The position numbers and the translations under genes were made by a program. From the NCBI RefSeq assembly GCF_008705135.1, contig NZ_CP023694.1:8841001-8905000 (forward strand): DNA of 64,000 bases, given 5' to 3'. Below the pieces are notes generated by a model that did no database searches, was not told the DNA's origin, and saw only the letters and a program-made list of their open reading frames with translations. Shown here one piece after another: positions 54,682-64,000 of this stretch; the first letter of the stretch is position 1; the number at the start of each line of letters is the position of its first letter. Source of the DNA: Streptomyces coeruleorubidus (GTDB lineage: Bacteria; Actinomycetota; Actinomycetes; Streptomycetales; Streptomycetaceae).

Positions 54682-54700
54682 CACCCTCAGGCTGAGGGTG
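54682..54700. promoter_or_regulatory. 19-bp palindromic operator candidate
   Basis: CACCCTCAG-G-CTGAGGGTG has perfect 9-base arms around one central base. It lies in the 363-bp divergent region 54436-54798 between the DUF5133 gene (-) and the ATPase-glgX pair (+), about 100 bases upstream of the ATPase start. A second dyad CGGCTC-GACT-GAGCCG lies near 54589-54604. The short central gap suggests a protein-binding site, not a terminator. Confidence 0.55.
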
Positions 54701-54798
54701 ACTCAGAAGCGATACACGCTCACGTTCCGTGTTCGGGGCTCGTCCCGCAGGACCGCGGGAGCGAGGAGGAGCTGAGCTTCGCGGTGAGGAGCCGACCG

Positions 54799-55307
54799 AT
54801 GAAGACCGCAGTGCCCTGCTACTACCACCTCGACGTGGAAGTCAGCCCGGAACGGGTGGGACAGGTCAGCCGCATTCTGGCCGCTCACCTGAAGTTCTGG
54901 GACCTGGACAACCTGGTCCAGCCCGTCTGCGGCGGTGCCGAGATGCTGCTCAAGGCCATAGACGAACACGCCACGGACAAGAACACGTCGATCGAGATGT
55001 GGTGGAACGGCCAGCACCTGATCACCGCCATCGGGGACAACGACCGCGCCCTGCGCCCGGACCAGGAACTGCGTGGCTGCCTGGAGCACCTCGCGGCGAT
55101 GAGCGACGGCTGGGGCTGCTGCGCCACCGAGACCGGCAGCAAGGTCATCTGGTTCTCCCAGCGCGCCCGCGCCGGCGAACGCGTCCCGCTGGTGCCGACC
55201 GCGCCCGCCCCGCACCTGCGCGAGGGTCTCGACGTGCCCCGCGAGGTGCGGATCGCCCAGCTGGCCGGTCCGGCCAGTACCGCGGACGAGGTCCTGGAGG
55301 ACGCCCG

Positions 55308-55311
<4 letters not shown>
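54799..55311 (+). CDS. ATP-binding regulatory protein (divergent HATPase_c_2)
   Basis: The product is 170 residues, ATG at 54799 after GTGAGGAG. It is a divergent RsbW-like GHKL protein: the N-box-like segment is CGGAEMLLKAIDEHATDKN, with KVIWFSQRA at the end of the core. ATP-binding G boxes are hardly recognisable (ITAIGDNDRALRP), so it may bind without hydrolysis. The gene overlaps glgX by four bases (GTGA) and is cotranscribed with it, which links sigma-factor-type regulation directly to glucan metabolism. Confidence 0.8.
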
Positions 55312-57464
<2,153 letters not shown>

Positions 57465-57501
57465 CAGCGGCAACCGACCCGGTACGCACGCCGACGCATG
57501 A

Positions 57502-58067
57502 GTCACCGTCCTGGTGGGCGAGTCGCCGTTCCCGGCGGGCGCGTCACTGTTCCTGGTCGGGGAGTCGCCGTTCCTGGCGGGCGGTCACCGGCGGGCGTGT
57601 CACCGCTCCCGGTGGGCGCGTCACCGTCCCAGGCGGCCCGTCACCGTCCCCGGTGGGCGAGTCACCGTCCCCGGCGGCCCGTCACCGTCCCCGGCGGGTC
57701 GCCGTTCGCGGTGGGCGGTCACGGCGGGCCGTCACCGCTCCCGGCGGGCGCGTCACCGCGTTCCTGGTGGGCGAGTCACCCTTCGCGGTGGGCGGGCGGT
57801 CACGGCGGGCCGTCACCGTTCCTGGTGGGCGAGTCGCCGTCCCCGGCGGCCCGTCACCGTCCCCGGTGGGGGAGTCGCCGTTCCGGCGGGCGGTCACGGC
57901 GGGCCGTCACTGCTCCCGGTGGGCGAGCCGCCGTCCAGCGCGCGCGTCACCATCCCCGGCGGGCGAGTCACCGTTCCCGGCGGCTCGTCACTGCTCCCGG
58001 TGGGCGAGCCGCCGTCCCGGCGCGCGCGTCACCGCTCCCGGCGGGCCGTCACCGTTCCCGGCGGCTC
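57502..58067. repeat. 29-copy degenerate minisatellite, about 20-bp unit
   Basis: The whole 584-base gap between the glgX stop and the VOC stop is made of head-to-tail imperfect copies of a unit close to GTCACCGTTCCCGGCGGGCG, mostly 19-21 bp, with shorter 13-base versions (GTCACGGCGGGCC). I count 29 copies. The last copies enter the VOC gene: its final codons (TVTSRRER, stop) are a copy of the unit read in reverse, so the array seems to have expanded from there. GTCGCCGTTCCCGGCGG variants can fold into small hairpins. It is contiguous, without spacers, so it is not CRISPR. Confidence 0.9.
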
Positions 58068-58852
58068 GTCACCGTGAACTGTGCGCCGTCGTGGTCGCGC
58101 AGCACCGCCTCGTCGCTGCCCTTGGACAGCACGCTGCCGCCGTGCAGTTCCGCGGCCCGGGTGCAGGCCTCGACGTCGTCGACGGTGAAGTGGACCTGCC
58201 AGTGCGGCCGGATCGTCGGGTCGGGGGCCGCTTCCAGCGCTCCCGACTCGATGCGCGCCACCACGTCGCCGCGGCTGCGCAGGACGACCTCCCCGCCCTC
58301 GTAGTGGACCTCGCAGCAGCCGGGGCTCTCCGACGCCCAGTCGAGGACCTCGCCGTAGAAGATGGCGGCGTCGAAGGCGTCACGCGTGTGCAGCGTGATG
58401 AAGGCCGGCTGCGCGTTGCGCCAGGTCTCCCAGTCGGTGAACAGGTCGCCCTCCCAGATCCCGAAGGTCGCCCCGTCCCGGTCGGCCAGCAGCGCCGCCC
58501 GCCCCGGCGGCAGCGAGATCGGCCCGACCGCGACCGTGCCCATGCGCTCCTGCACCCGCGCCACCGCGTCGTCCGCGCTCCGCACGGCGAAGTACGGCGT
58601 CCACGCCACCGCCATCTGCCACATGGTGGCCACCCCCGCGATCCCGGCCACCGGCGAGCCGTCCGCCAGCGCGATCCGGAACCGGTCGCCGAGCTTGGCC
58701 GGCCGCCATTGCCAGCCCAGCACGGCGCCGTAGAACTCCTCGGTCGCCTTGACGTCCCTGCTGGTCAGACTCACCCAACAGGGTGCGCCGAATACGGAGT
58801 GTGATGAGACGACGTCCTTTGTGCCGGAGGGGATGGGGGTGTCGTGGTTCAT
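58049..58852 (-). CDS. Two-domain VOC family protein
   Basis: The product is 267 residues, ATG at 58852. Two VOC (glyoxalase-fold) units are visible: residues about 22-135 (GAPCWVSLTSRDVKATEEFYGAVLGWQW) and about 150-265 (AQPAFITLHTRDAFDAAIFYGEVLDWASE). Such tandem proteins are frequent in Streptomyces stress regions; ligand unknown. The last eight codons coincide with the first unit of the adjacent minisatellite. The gene is divergent from the ANTAR gene and is bracketed by glgX and sigG. Confidence 0.9.
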   Translation of the reverse strand: MNHDTPIPSGTKDVVSSHSVFGAPCWVSLTSRDVKATEEFYGAVLGWQWRPAKLGDRFRIALADGSPVAGIAGVATMWQMAVAWTPYFAVRSADDAVARVQERMGTVAVGPISLPPGRAALLADRDGATFGIWEGDLFTDWETWRNAQPAFITLHTRDAFDAAIFYGEVLDWASESPGCCEVHYEGGEVVLRSRGDVVARIESGALEAAPDPTIRPHWQVHFTVDDVEACTRAAELHGGSVLSKGSDEAVLRDHDGAQFTVTSRRER

Positions 58853-59104
58853 GGCAGTCGCGTCCTGATCTCGTCGGCCTGGCAGCCACCGGAGGAATGA
58901 CACCAGTGTCCAACCGGAACCGCTGTGGGCGCCTGCCGAGTACCCCGGCGACGGCAGCGAAACGGAGTGGTGGACCGGCCTGGACCGCCCCGGTGGCACC
59001 GGGCGGGCCGAGTGACGACGATGGAGGCGTCGGACACTGCGTCAAGGCACTCAAGCACTCCACGAGGCCATGGGGACAGCGGCGCACCGGACCCGGAGGT
59101 GACC

Positions 59105-59425
59105 ATGCCCACGGACGGGGGCTCGGAGCGGATCTTCGAGTTGCAGGAAGAGGTCCGGCAGCTGAAGGAGGCGGTCGTCTCTCACGCGGTCGTGGACCAG
59201 GCGATCGGGATGGTCGTCGTGCTCGGCCGGATCTCGCCGGACCAGGGCTGGGCCGTGCTCAAGGAGGTCTCCCAGCACACCAACATCAAGCTGCGCAACG
59301 TCGCCGAAATGATCCTCGTCTGGGGACGCACCGGTGCCATGCCCCGGGAGATAAGGGCCGAGCTGGAGGACGCCCTCGACCGCGCCGGACCGACCCAGAT
59401 CCCCGAAGCGCCGCCGGAGCAGTGA
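59105..59425 (+). CDS. ANTAR domain protein
   Basis: The product is 106 residues from the ATG at 59105, which has a good GGAGGTGACC site; an in-frame ATG at 59021 would add 28 residues. A short coiled coil (RIFELQEEVRQLKEAVVSHA) leads to an ANTAR domain: VVDQAIGMVVVLGRISPDQGWAVLKEVSQHTNIKLRNVAEMILVWG. No sensor domain is attached, so a partner would have to control it. ANTAR proteins act as RNA antiterminators. It is convergent with the sigG-type gene. Confidence 0.88.
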   Translation: MPTDGGSERIFELQEEVRQLKEAVVSHAVVDQAIGMVVVLGRISPDQGWAVLKEVSQHTNIKLRNVAEMILVWGRTGAMPREIRAELEDALDRAGPTQIPEAPPEQ

Positions 59426-59458
59426 TCTGCCCGGCGGCGCCGCCCTGGGGTTGTGGGT

Positions 59459-60250
59459 TCACCTGGCCTCGGTCAGCAGCTCCTCACGCAGATGGGCGAA
59501 GCAGCTGCTGAGCAGCCGGGAGACGTGCATCTGCGAGATCCCGAGCTGGTCCGCGATGCGGCTCTGCGTCATGCCCTTGAAGAACCGCAGGTAGAGGATG
59601 ATCCGCTCGCGTTCCGGCAGCGCCTCCAGGCAGGGCTTGACGGCCACGCGGTTGACCACGGTGTCGAAGGCCGGGTCCGGCCCGCCGATCGCGTCCCCGA
59701 GGGCGTAGCCGTCCGTGCCGGGCATCTCCGCCTCCAGCGACAGGGCGGAGAAGCACTCCAGGGCCTCCATGCCGGTGCGCACCTCGCCCTCGGTGAGGTG
59801 GGCGTACTCGGCGATCTCGGCGATCGTGGGGGAGCGGCCGGAGGTGGTCTGCGACAGCTCCTTCGCGGCGTGCCGCACCCGGTTGCGCAGGTCCTGGACC
59901 CGGCGGGGGACGTGCAGCGTCCACATGTGGTCGCGGAAGTGGCGTTTGATCTCGCCGGTGACCGTCGGCACGGCGTAGGCCTCGAAGGCGTTGCCGCGCG
60001 CCGGGTCGTAGTGGTCGACGGCCTTGACGAGACCGAGGGCCGCCACCTGGTAGAGGTCCTCCAGGGCCTCGCCACGGCCCCGGAAGCGGACGGCGATCCG
60101 CTCGGCCATGGGCAGCCAGGCCTCGACCAGTTCGTCGCGCAGGGCCTTGCGCTCGGGCCCCTCGGGCAGCCGCGCGAGACGTTCGAACGCCTCGGCGGTG
60201 TCGGGGGCGTCGTCGTGGGGGTGCGTTCTGGTGCTGCCGGCGATACGCAT
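59459..60250 (-). CDS. sigG: SigB/SigF/SigG-family stress sigma factor, SigG position
   Basis: The product is 263 residues. The ATG at 60250 lies eight bases after GGGAGG; a GTG nine bases upstream sits inside that site. Region 2: RDELVEAWLPMAERIAVRFRGRGEALEDLYQVAALGLVKAVDHY; region 4: YLRFFKGMTQSRIADQLGISQMHVSRLLSSCFAHLREELL. It is a paralogue of the sigma factor at 28849. The gene name follows position and length, from memory of S. coelicolor SCO7341. No anti-sigma gene is directly attached; the ATPase at 54799 is the nearest candidate. Confidence 0.9.
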   Translation of the reverse strand: MRIAGSTRTHPHDDAPDTAEAFERLARLPEGPERKALRDELVEAWLPMAERIAVRFRGRGEALEDLYQVAALGLVKAVDHYDPARGNAFEAYAVPTVTGEIKRHFRDHMWTLHVPRRVQDLRNRVRHAAKELSQTTSGRSPTIAEIAEYAHLTEGEVRTGMEALECFSALSLEAEMPGTDGYALGDAIGGPDPAFDTVVNRVAVKPCLEALPERERIILYLRFFKGMTQSRIADQLGISQMHVSRLLSSCFAHLREELLTEAR

Positions 60251-60527
60251 GGTGCGCACCTCCCTGAGCAGGTGCCGAAAGGACAGACACCGTGGGAAGC
60301 GCGGACTCGAACCTCACGGAGGGCACCGCGGGCCCGGGCGGCTCCCACGGACGTGCCTCCTGTCCGAAGCACTTCATCGCCCATTCCCGGGCGGGGAGAC
60401 TACGAAACATTTCAGACAATACGCTCATTTGTGACCCCAGGCGTCCCGGAGAGCGGCTGCCGTTTCGAGTAGATCTCTTGACCCCGCCTCGGAGCATTTA
60501 TCTCTTTAGCAGAGCTGATCTCGCCGC
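60251..60527. other. Leader of the sigG-type gene and of the marR remnant
   Basis: This divergent 277-base gap becomes AT-rich near 60400-60520 (GAAACATTTCAGACAATACG and TTGACC followed by TTTATCTCTTTAGC), which should hold promoters in both directions. TTGACC at 60478-60483 could be a -35 for the marR remnant, but no good -10 lies 17 bases further. Confidence 0.35.
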
Positions 60528-60983
60528 ATGGAGCCGGAGACCTTTCCCCGAAGAGCTGGCCGACGCGCTCGTCGGGGTCCAGAGGCTGATGCGGCGTCGC
60601 CTGCGCCGTGAGATGCCCGACCCCCGGCTGCGCGGCGCCGAGGTGGAGTTGCTGCGCCTGGTCGTGACGCGACCCGGCATCGGCGTCTCCGACGCGGCCA
60701 AGGACCTCGGGCTGGCGGCCAACTCGGTGTCGACCCTGGTCAACCAGCTCGTAGGGGCGGGCTATCTGGTCCGCGAGACCGACCCGGCCGACCGGCGGGC
60801 CGCCCGGCTGCTGCCCACGCCCGCCGCCGGGACACGGCTGCGCGAGTGGCGCCGCCGCCGCGCCGATCTCGTACGACGCCATGTGTCGCGGCTCGACGAG
60901 GCGGACCGCCAGGCACTGCACGCGGCGATCCCGGCCTGCGCAAGCTGGCCGGCACCCTGCACGAGGAGGCCGAGGATACATGA
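60528..60983 (+). pseudogene. MarR-family regulator, frameshifted
   Basis: The coding resemblance is to a MarR repressor: FPEELADALVGVQRLMRRRLRREM, then VTRPGIGVSDAAKDLGLAANSVSTLVNQLVGAGYLVRETDPADRRAARLLPT. The ATG at 60528 gives MEPETFP, but reading continues in the right frame only if one C of the CCCC at 60545-60549 is removed. Near 60933 another base must be added to reach the expected end ALRKLAGTLHEEAEDT and a TGA at 60981. Both shifts occur in an otherwise well conserved reading, and the next two genes are also broken, so this is a decayed operon. A sequencing error is the alternative. Confidence 0.7.
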
Positions 60984-61071
60984 CCCCGGACACCGACCGA
61001 CCACAGGCCGACGCCGTCGCCTGCGCCGGGCTCGTCCACGCCTTCGGCGAGACCCGGGCCGTGGACGGGCC
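60980..61071 (+). pseudogene. 5-prime remnant of an ABC-transporter ATPase gene
   Basis: An ATG at 60980 overlaps the marR stop (ATGA), as in an intact operon. The reading MTPDTDRPQADAVACAGL, then VHAFGETRAVDG, is the normal start of a DrrA-type ABC ATPase before its Walker A motif. It stops making sense at about 61070, where the sequence jumps into the permease gene. The remaining roughly 280 codons and most of the permease are missing. Confidence 0.7.
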
Positions 61072-61452
61072 CTGCTCGGCGTGGCACTGACCTGGAACCC
61101 GCTCAAGCTGCTCGCCGTCGCCGCGATCGTCGTCCTCGGCTCGGCCTTCTTCTCCTGCCTGTCGATGACCATCGCCGGCATCGTCCTCAGCCGCGACCGC
61201 CTCATGGGCATCGGACAGGCGATCACCATGCCGCTGTTCTTCGGCTCCAGCGCCCTGTACCCGGTCTCCGTGATGCCGGGCTGGCTCCAGGCGGTCAGCA
61301 AGGCCACCCCGCTCAGCTACGAGGTGGACGCCCTGCGCGGGCTCCTGCTCGGCACGCCCCACCACCTGGCCTCCGACTTCGCGGTGCTGTTGGTGGCCGC
61401 CGCCCTCGGCGTCACCGCGGCCTCGGCCCTGCTGGGCCGTCTGGCCCGTTGA
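61069..61452 (+). pseudogene. 3-prime remnant of an ABC-2 type permease gene
   Basis: From about 61069 the reading LLGVALTWNPLKLLAVAAIVVLGSAFFSCLSM, then MPLFFGSSALYPVSVMPGWLQAVSKATPLSYEVDALRGLLLG, is the C-terminal 125 residues of a DrrB-type ABC-2 permease, ending normally at a TGA. The front of the gene is absent: an internal deletion joined the ATPase start to the permease end. It has no ribosome site or start codon of its own. Confidence 0.75.
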
Positions 61453-61643
61453 TCTTCACTCGTGGAAGTGATGTGCGGCACGCCGGGGCAAGCGCTTTCG
61501 CGAACTGTTCCCGGATAACCGCTGGGCACGGCTTGATCACCGATCAAAAGGGATGAACTGCCTGGCCACAGCGCATTCTGCTCATTTGACAGTGCGCTGA
61601 GACCACAGATAGGAAGCAGCTTCCAGAGGTCGAGAGGTGCAGA

Positions 61644-62156
61644 GTGTACGAGCCGAACGTGGTCGGGGACTGGCAGGAGTACGACGAGCATGCCGGTCTG
61701 CGCGTCCGCGTCCACCGTCTGGAACTGGCCGAGCCGCCCCGCGGCCGCGACGACGCCGCGGAGGGGCTGACGTACTTCAGCCTCCGCGTGACCGTCGAGA
61801 ACCGCGGCAGCCGGCATCTCGGCATCCACCTCGAGGACGGCCAGATCGATGTGCGGATCGGGCCGGAGGGGGAGAGTGCCTTCCTCGACTGGCGCAACTC
61901 GCAGTTCATCGAGGGCTTCGACGTCTACCCGCTGCGCCGGGCCACCGCCGTGCTGTACGCGGCCGGCGCCGAGGCGTCCCTGAGCCTCGTGGACGTCCAG
62001 GTCCAGCTGCGCGTCGAGGAGGAGTGGGCCGACCGCCGGCTGTGGTCGGGCGGCATCGGCGCGCACGCGGGGGCCCAGCAGGGCGCGGTGCGCGACAGCC
62101 TCGCCCACCAGGTGAGCGTCTTCCTCCAGGATCAGGCGGGGGAAGGCACCGCCTGA
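61644..62156 (+). CDS. Hypothetical protein, beta-rich
   Basis: The product is 170 residues from the GTG at 61644, with AGAGGTGCAGA before it. It reads as an acidic soluble beta-sandwich-like protein (YFSLRVTVENRGSRHLGIHLEDGQIDVRIG, LSLVDVQVQLRVEEEW). I do not recognise a family; the pattern of ENRG plus short strands recalls telomeric-repeat or DUF4352-like domains but is not decisive. The upstream 190 bases are AT-rich in places (GATCACCGATCAAAAGG), suggesting a promoter. Confidence 0.7.
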   Translation: MYEPNVVGDWQEYDEHAGLRVRVHRLELAEPPRGRDDAAEGLTYFSLRVTVENRGSRHLGIHLEDGQIDVRIGPEGESAFLDWRNSQFIEGFDVYPLRRATAVLYAAGAEASLSLVDVQVQLRVEEEWADRRLWSGGIGAHAGAQQGAVRDSLAHQVSVFLQDQAGEGTA

Positions 62157-62180
62157 TCCCGCGTCAGGGCGCCCGGCCGG

Positions 62181-63116
62181 TCAGTGCGGGATGCCGTCGA
62201 TGATCTCGCGGGCACCCTGGCGCAGCAGCGCCACGGCCACCGACGTGCCGAGCGTGGCCGGGTCGAGCCGGCCCGCCCACTCGTGGGCGTTCAGCCGGGT
62301 CTTGCCGTCCGGGGTGAACACACAGGCCCGGAGGGACAGTTCACCGCTGCGGTCCACCTGCGCGAACCCGGCGATCGGGCTGTTGCAGTGCCCCTGGAGC
62401 ACGTGCAGGAACATGCGCTCGGCGGTGGTCTCCCGGTGGGTGTCCGGGTCGCCGAGACCGCTCACCGCGTCGATCAGGTCGGCGTCGTCCTCACGGCATT
62501 GCAGCGCCAGCACGCCCGCGCCGATGGGCGGCATCATCGTCTCGGTGGAGAGGATCTCGCTGATCACGTCCTGCCGGCCGATGCGCTCCAGGCCGGAGAC
62601 CGCGAGCAGCAGCGCGTCGGCCTCTCCGGCGGCCAGCTTCGCCAGGCGCCGGTTGGCGTTGCCCCGGAACGGCACGCACTCCAGATGCGGATGGGTGGCG
62701 GCCAGTTGGGCGACCCGGCGGACCGAGGAGGTGCCGATCCGGGTCCCGGCCGGCAGCTCGTCCAGGGTGAGGCCGCCCGGGTGGATGAGGGCGTCCCGGA
62801 CGTCGTCCCGCTTGAGGAACGCGGCGAACACCGTCCCCGCCGGCAGCGGCCGGTCGGCGGGCACGTCCTTCACGCAGTGCACGGCGAGATCGGCCTCACC
62901 GGCCAGCAGCGCCGCGTCGACCTCCTTGGTGAACGCGCCCTTGCCCTCGACCTTGGACAGGTCGCCCATCCACTTGTCGCCGGTGGTCTTCACCGGGACG
63001 ACCTCGGTGCGCACTCCGGGATGGGCGGCGGCCAGCTCGCCCCGGACTCGCTCCACCTGGGCGAGCGCCATGGGGGAGTCGCGGGAGACGATGCGGATCA
63101 GTTCGGGGACGGACAT
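62181..63116 (-). CDS. hemC: Hydroxymethylbilane synthase (porphobilinogen deaminase)
   Basis: The product is 311 residues, ATG at 63116. Signatures: RIVSRDSPMALAQVERVRGEL, KDVPADRPLPAG, GTSSVRRVAQL, CVPFRGNANRRL, and the dipyrromethane-cofactor cysteine in LQGHCNSPIAGFA. It polymerises four porphobilinogen molecules to hydroxymethylbilane in tetrapyrrole synthesis. No other hem gene is adjacent, so this is a second hemC outside the usual hemACD cluster, which should be elsewhere in the chromosome. Confidence 0.93.
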   Translation of the reverse strand: MSVPELIRIVSRDSPMALAQVERVRGELAAAHPGVRTEVVPVKTTGDKWMGDLSKVEGKGAFTKEVDAALLAGEADLAVHCVKDVPADRPLPAGTVFAAFLKRDDVRDALIHPGGLTLDELPAGTRIGTSSVRRVAQLAATHPHLECVPFRGNANRRLAKLAAGEADALLLAVSGLERIGRQDVISEILSTETMMPPIGAGVLALQCREDDADLIDAVSGLGDPDTHRETTAERMFLHVLQGHCNSPIAGFAQVDRSGELSLRACVFTPDGKTRLNAHEWAGRLDPATLGTSVAVALLRQGAREIIDGIPH

Positions 63117-63184
63117 GCGGACACGATAGTCCCTCCCCGGGGCCCGTCCGTGCCGTTCCTCCCCCGACCACCCGTCGGCGTACG

Positions 63185-64000
63185 TCAGTTCGGGACGAGG
63201 GGCTCGCTGAGTTCGACCGCGCGCAGGGCCGCGGCCAAGGCCCGTTCGTCGCCGACGTCGAGGGCGGTGTCGGTGAGCTTGATGACGTGTTCGTCGCCGT
63301 GGGCGAGGGCTTGTTCCAGCACCTCCTGCGGGCTGCAGCCGGGTGCGGGGACGTGGGCGACGGGCCCGGCGGGGGCGTACATGGCGGTGACCGCGGCGGA
63401 CGCGGTCCACGCCGCGTGCAGGCTCGGTGCCCACAGCTCGCGGGGCAGGGAACCGAGGGCGCGCAGCACGGCGTTGGGCGCCGTCGCCGCGTGCACCAGC
63501 ATGGTCTCCTCCCCGTGGCCGTGGGTGGCGTACCGATGGGTCGCGGCCCGGACCAGCTCGGTCAGGCGTGCCCGTGCCGTGTCCGGGTCGGTCACGTCGC
63601 CCGCCCACAGGGGCAACCGCCGTACGGCCGCCAGCCGGTCGGGAAATCCGCCTCGGGGATCGGCGATCGGCGGCACGGCGTCCAGGGACCGCGCCGCACT
63701 CGGCGCGGCGGGCAGCTCGGTGATGCCGGACACGGGGCGGTGCCGGGCGGCCCAGTAGCCCAGCCCGTGGGCGAGTTCGGCGAGCCGTGGGGCGCTCTCG
63801 CCGGCTTCCAGGGCCCGTACGGCGTGGCCGACGCGGATGACGGGGTGCGTGGAGCCGCCGTACAGCCCGGGCAGCAGCCGTGGCCACCATGTCGCGAGGA
63901 CGTCCCGCCACGGCTGTTCGGCGAGTGCCCGGCCGACATACCCGATCCAGTCGGCGGCCCGGCGTGGATCTCCCAGCGCCTCACGCCAGTTGGCGTCGGT
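63185..64000 (-). CDS. Questin-oxidase-family protein, 5-prime end outside the window
   Basis: At least 271 residues; the frame is open to the window edge at 64000, so the start lies beyond. Visible blocks WREALGDPRRAADWIGYVGRAL, WRDVLATWWPRLLPGLYGGSTHPVIRVGHAVRALE, ELAHGLGYWAAR and HVIKLTDTALD match the questin oxidase-like (DUF4243) family. Fungal questin oxidase opens an anthraquinone ring in Baeyer-Villiger fashion; bacterial homologues are mostly uncharacterised. A GTG at 63733 is internal to the domain, so it is not the start. Confidence 0.85.
   Translation of the reverse strand, partial: TDANWREALGDPRRAADWIGYVGRALAEQPWRDVLATWWPRLLPGLYGGSTHPVIRVGHAVRALEAGESAPRLAELAHGLGYWAARHRPVSGITELPAAPSAARSLDAVPPIADPRGGFPDRLAAVRRLPLWAGDVTDPDTARARLTELVRAATHRYATHGHGEETMLVHAATAPNAVLRALGSLPRELWAPSLHAAWTASAAVTAMYAPAGPVAHVPAPGCSPQEVLEQALAHGDEHVIKLTDTALDVGDERALAAALRAVELSEPLVPN

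Noticed and set aside
57502..58067. CRISPR array
   Set aside because: Units are contiguous and degenerate with no unique spacers, and there are no cas genes.
57498..58304. Open frames through the minisatellite encoding GRVTVPGG-type repeat peptides
   Set aside because: No ribosome binding site, unit length varies between 13 and 24 bases so no single peptide repeat is kept, and the frame runs into the antisense of the VOC gene.
60292..61452. A single 386-codon fusion protein of MarR and a membrane domain
   Set aside because: The middle part is Arg-rich nonsense in this frame; the flanks fit separate genes after frame correction and a deletion.
63592..63984. Separate small gene on the minus strand at the right edge
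   Set aside because: It is a shadow of the questin-oxidase-family gene, whose own frame is open to the window edge with matching family blocks.

Overview
The window is chromosomal DNA from a Streptomyces or very close relative. It is very GC-rich, coding third positions are almost all G or C, GTG starts are common, and there is exactly one leucine TTA codon that I could find. The content is typical of the genus: WhiB-family and BldG-like regulators, several SigB-type stress regulators, a GlgE maltose-1-phosphate pathway, DUF5133 and ANTAR proteins. From memory, the stretch 28.2-60.3 kb has the same gene order as Streptomyces coelicolor SCO7313-SCO7341: SigM, then stressosome genes, glgB/pep2/treS/glgE, glgX, then SigG. 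I could not check this by alignment.

Layout. 0-9.3 kb: a lipoprotein, a small secreted protein, an AIM24 protein, an unusual TerD-CAP-CAP fusion, an SGNH-hydrolase lipoprotein, a very large LuxR (LAL) regulator, and a 172-bp MITE-like element with CTAG duplications. 8.9-12.4 kb: a tightly overlapping three-gene operon made of a response regulator fused to a cysteine-less thioredoxin-reductase-like module, a cyclic-nucleotide-domain histidine kinase, and a UBP-type zinc finger. 12.5-28 kb: a mixed metabolic and regulatory stretch with VOC, universal stress protein, DUF4032 kinase-like, MBL hydrolase, AlkB, TetR plus FAD dehydrogenase, DUF488, WhiB, saccharopine-dehydrogenase-like, TetR, LysG/LysE, MFS, a lone cyclic-nucleotide domain and a PLP amino-acid decarboxylase.

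28-43 kb is a general stress block. It holds an anti-sigma-type ATPase, a SigB-family sigma factor (SigM position), DUF5133, ANTAR-GAF, DUF1206, a FUSC membrane protein, NDH-2, then a stressosome operon rsbR-rsbS-rsbT-(ATPase/SpoIIE phosphatase)-SpoIIE phosphatase, a STAS antagonist, a PRC-barrel protein and another ATPase. 43-57.5 kb is carbohydrate storage and osmolyte metabolism: an acyl-CoA-ligase-like gene with the TTA codon, a carboxylate-amine ligase, the operon glgE-treS-pep2-glgB that converts trehalose to maltose-1-phosphate and branched alpha-glucan, and the divergent pair ATPase-glgX that debranches it. The stress block and the glucan block together look like an osmotic and desiccation response unit bounded by two stress sigma factors.

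57.5-58.1 kb is a 29-copy degenerate minisatellite that appears to have grown out of the 3-prime end of the neighbouring VOC gene. 58-60.3 kb has the VOC gene, an ANTAR protein and the second SigB-family sigma factor (SigG position). 60.5-61.5 kb is a decayed MarR-ABC exporter operon with frameshifts and an internal deletion. The window ends with a small unknown gene, a stand-alone hemC and the 5-prime-truncated start of a questin-oxidase-family gene. No tRNA, rRNA, CRISPR array, prophage or complete insertion sequence was seen.
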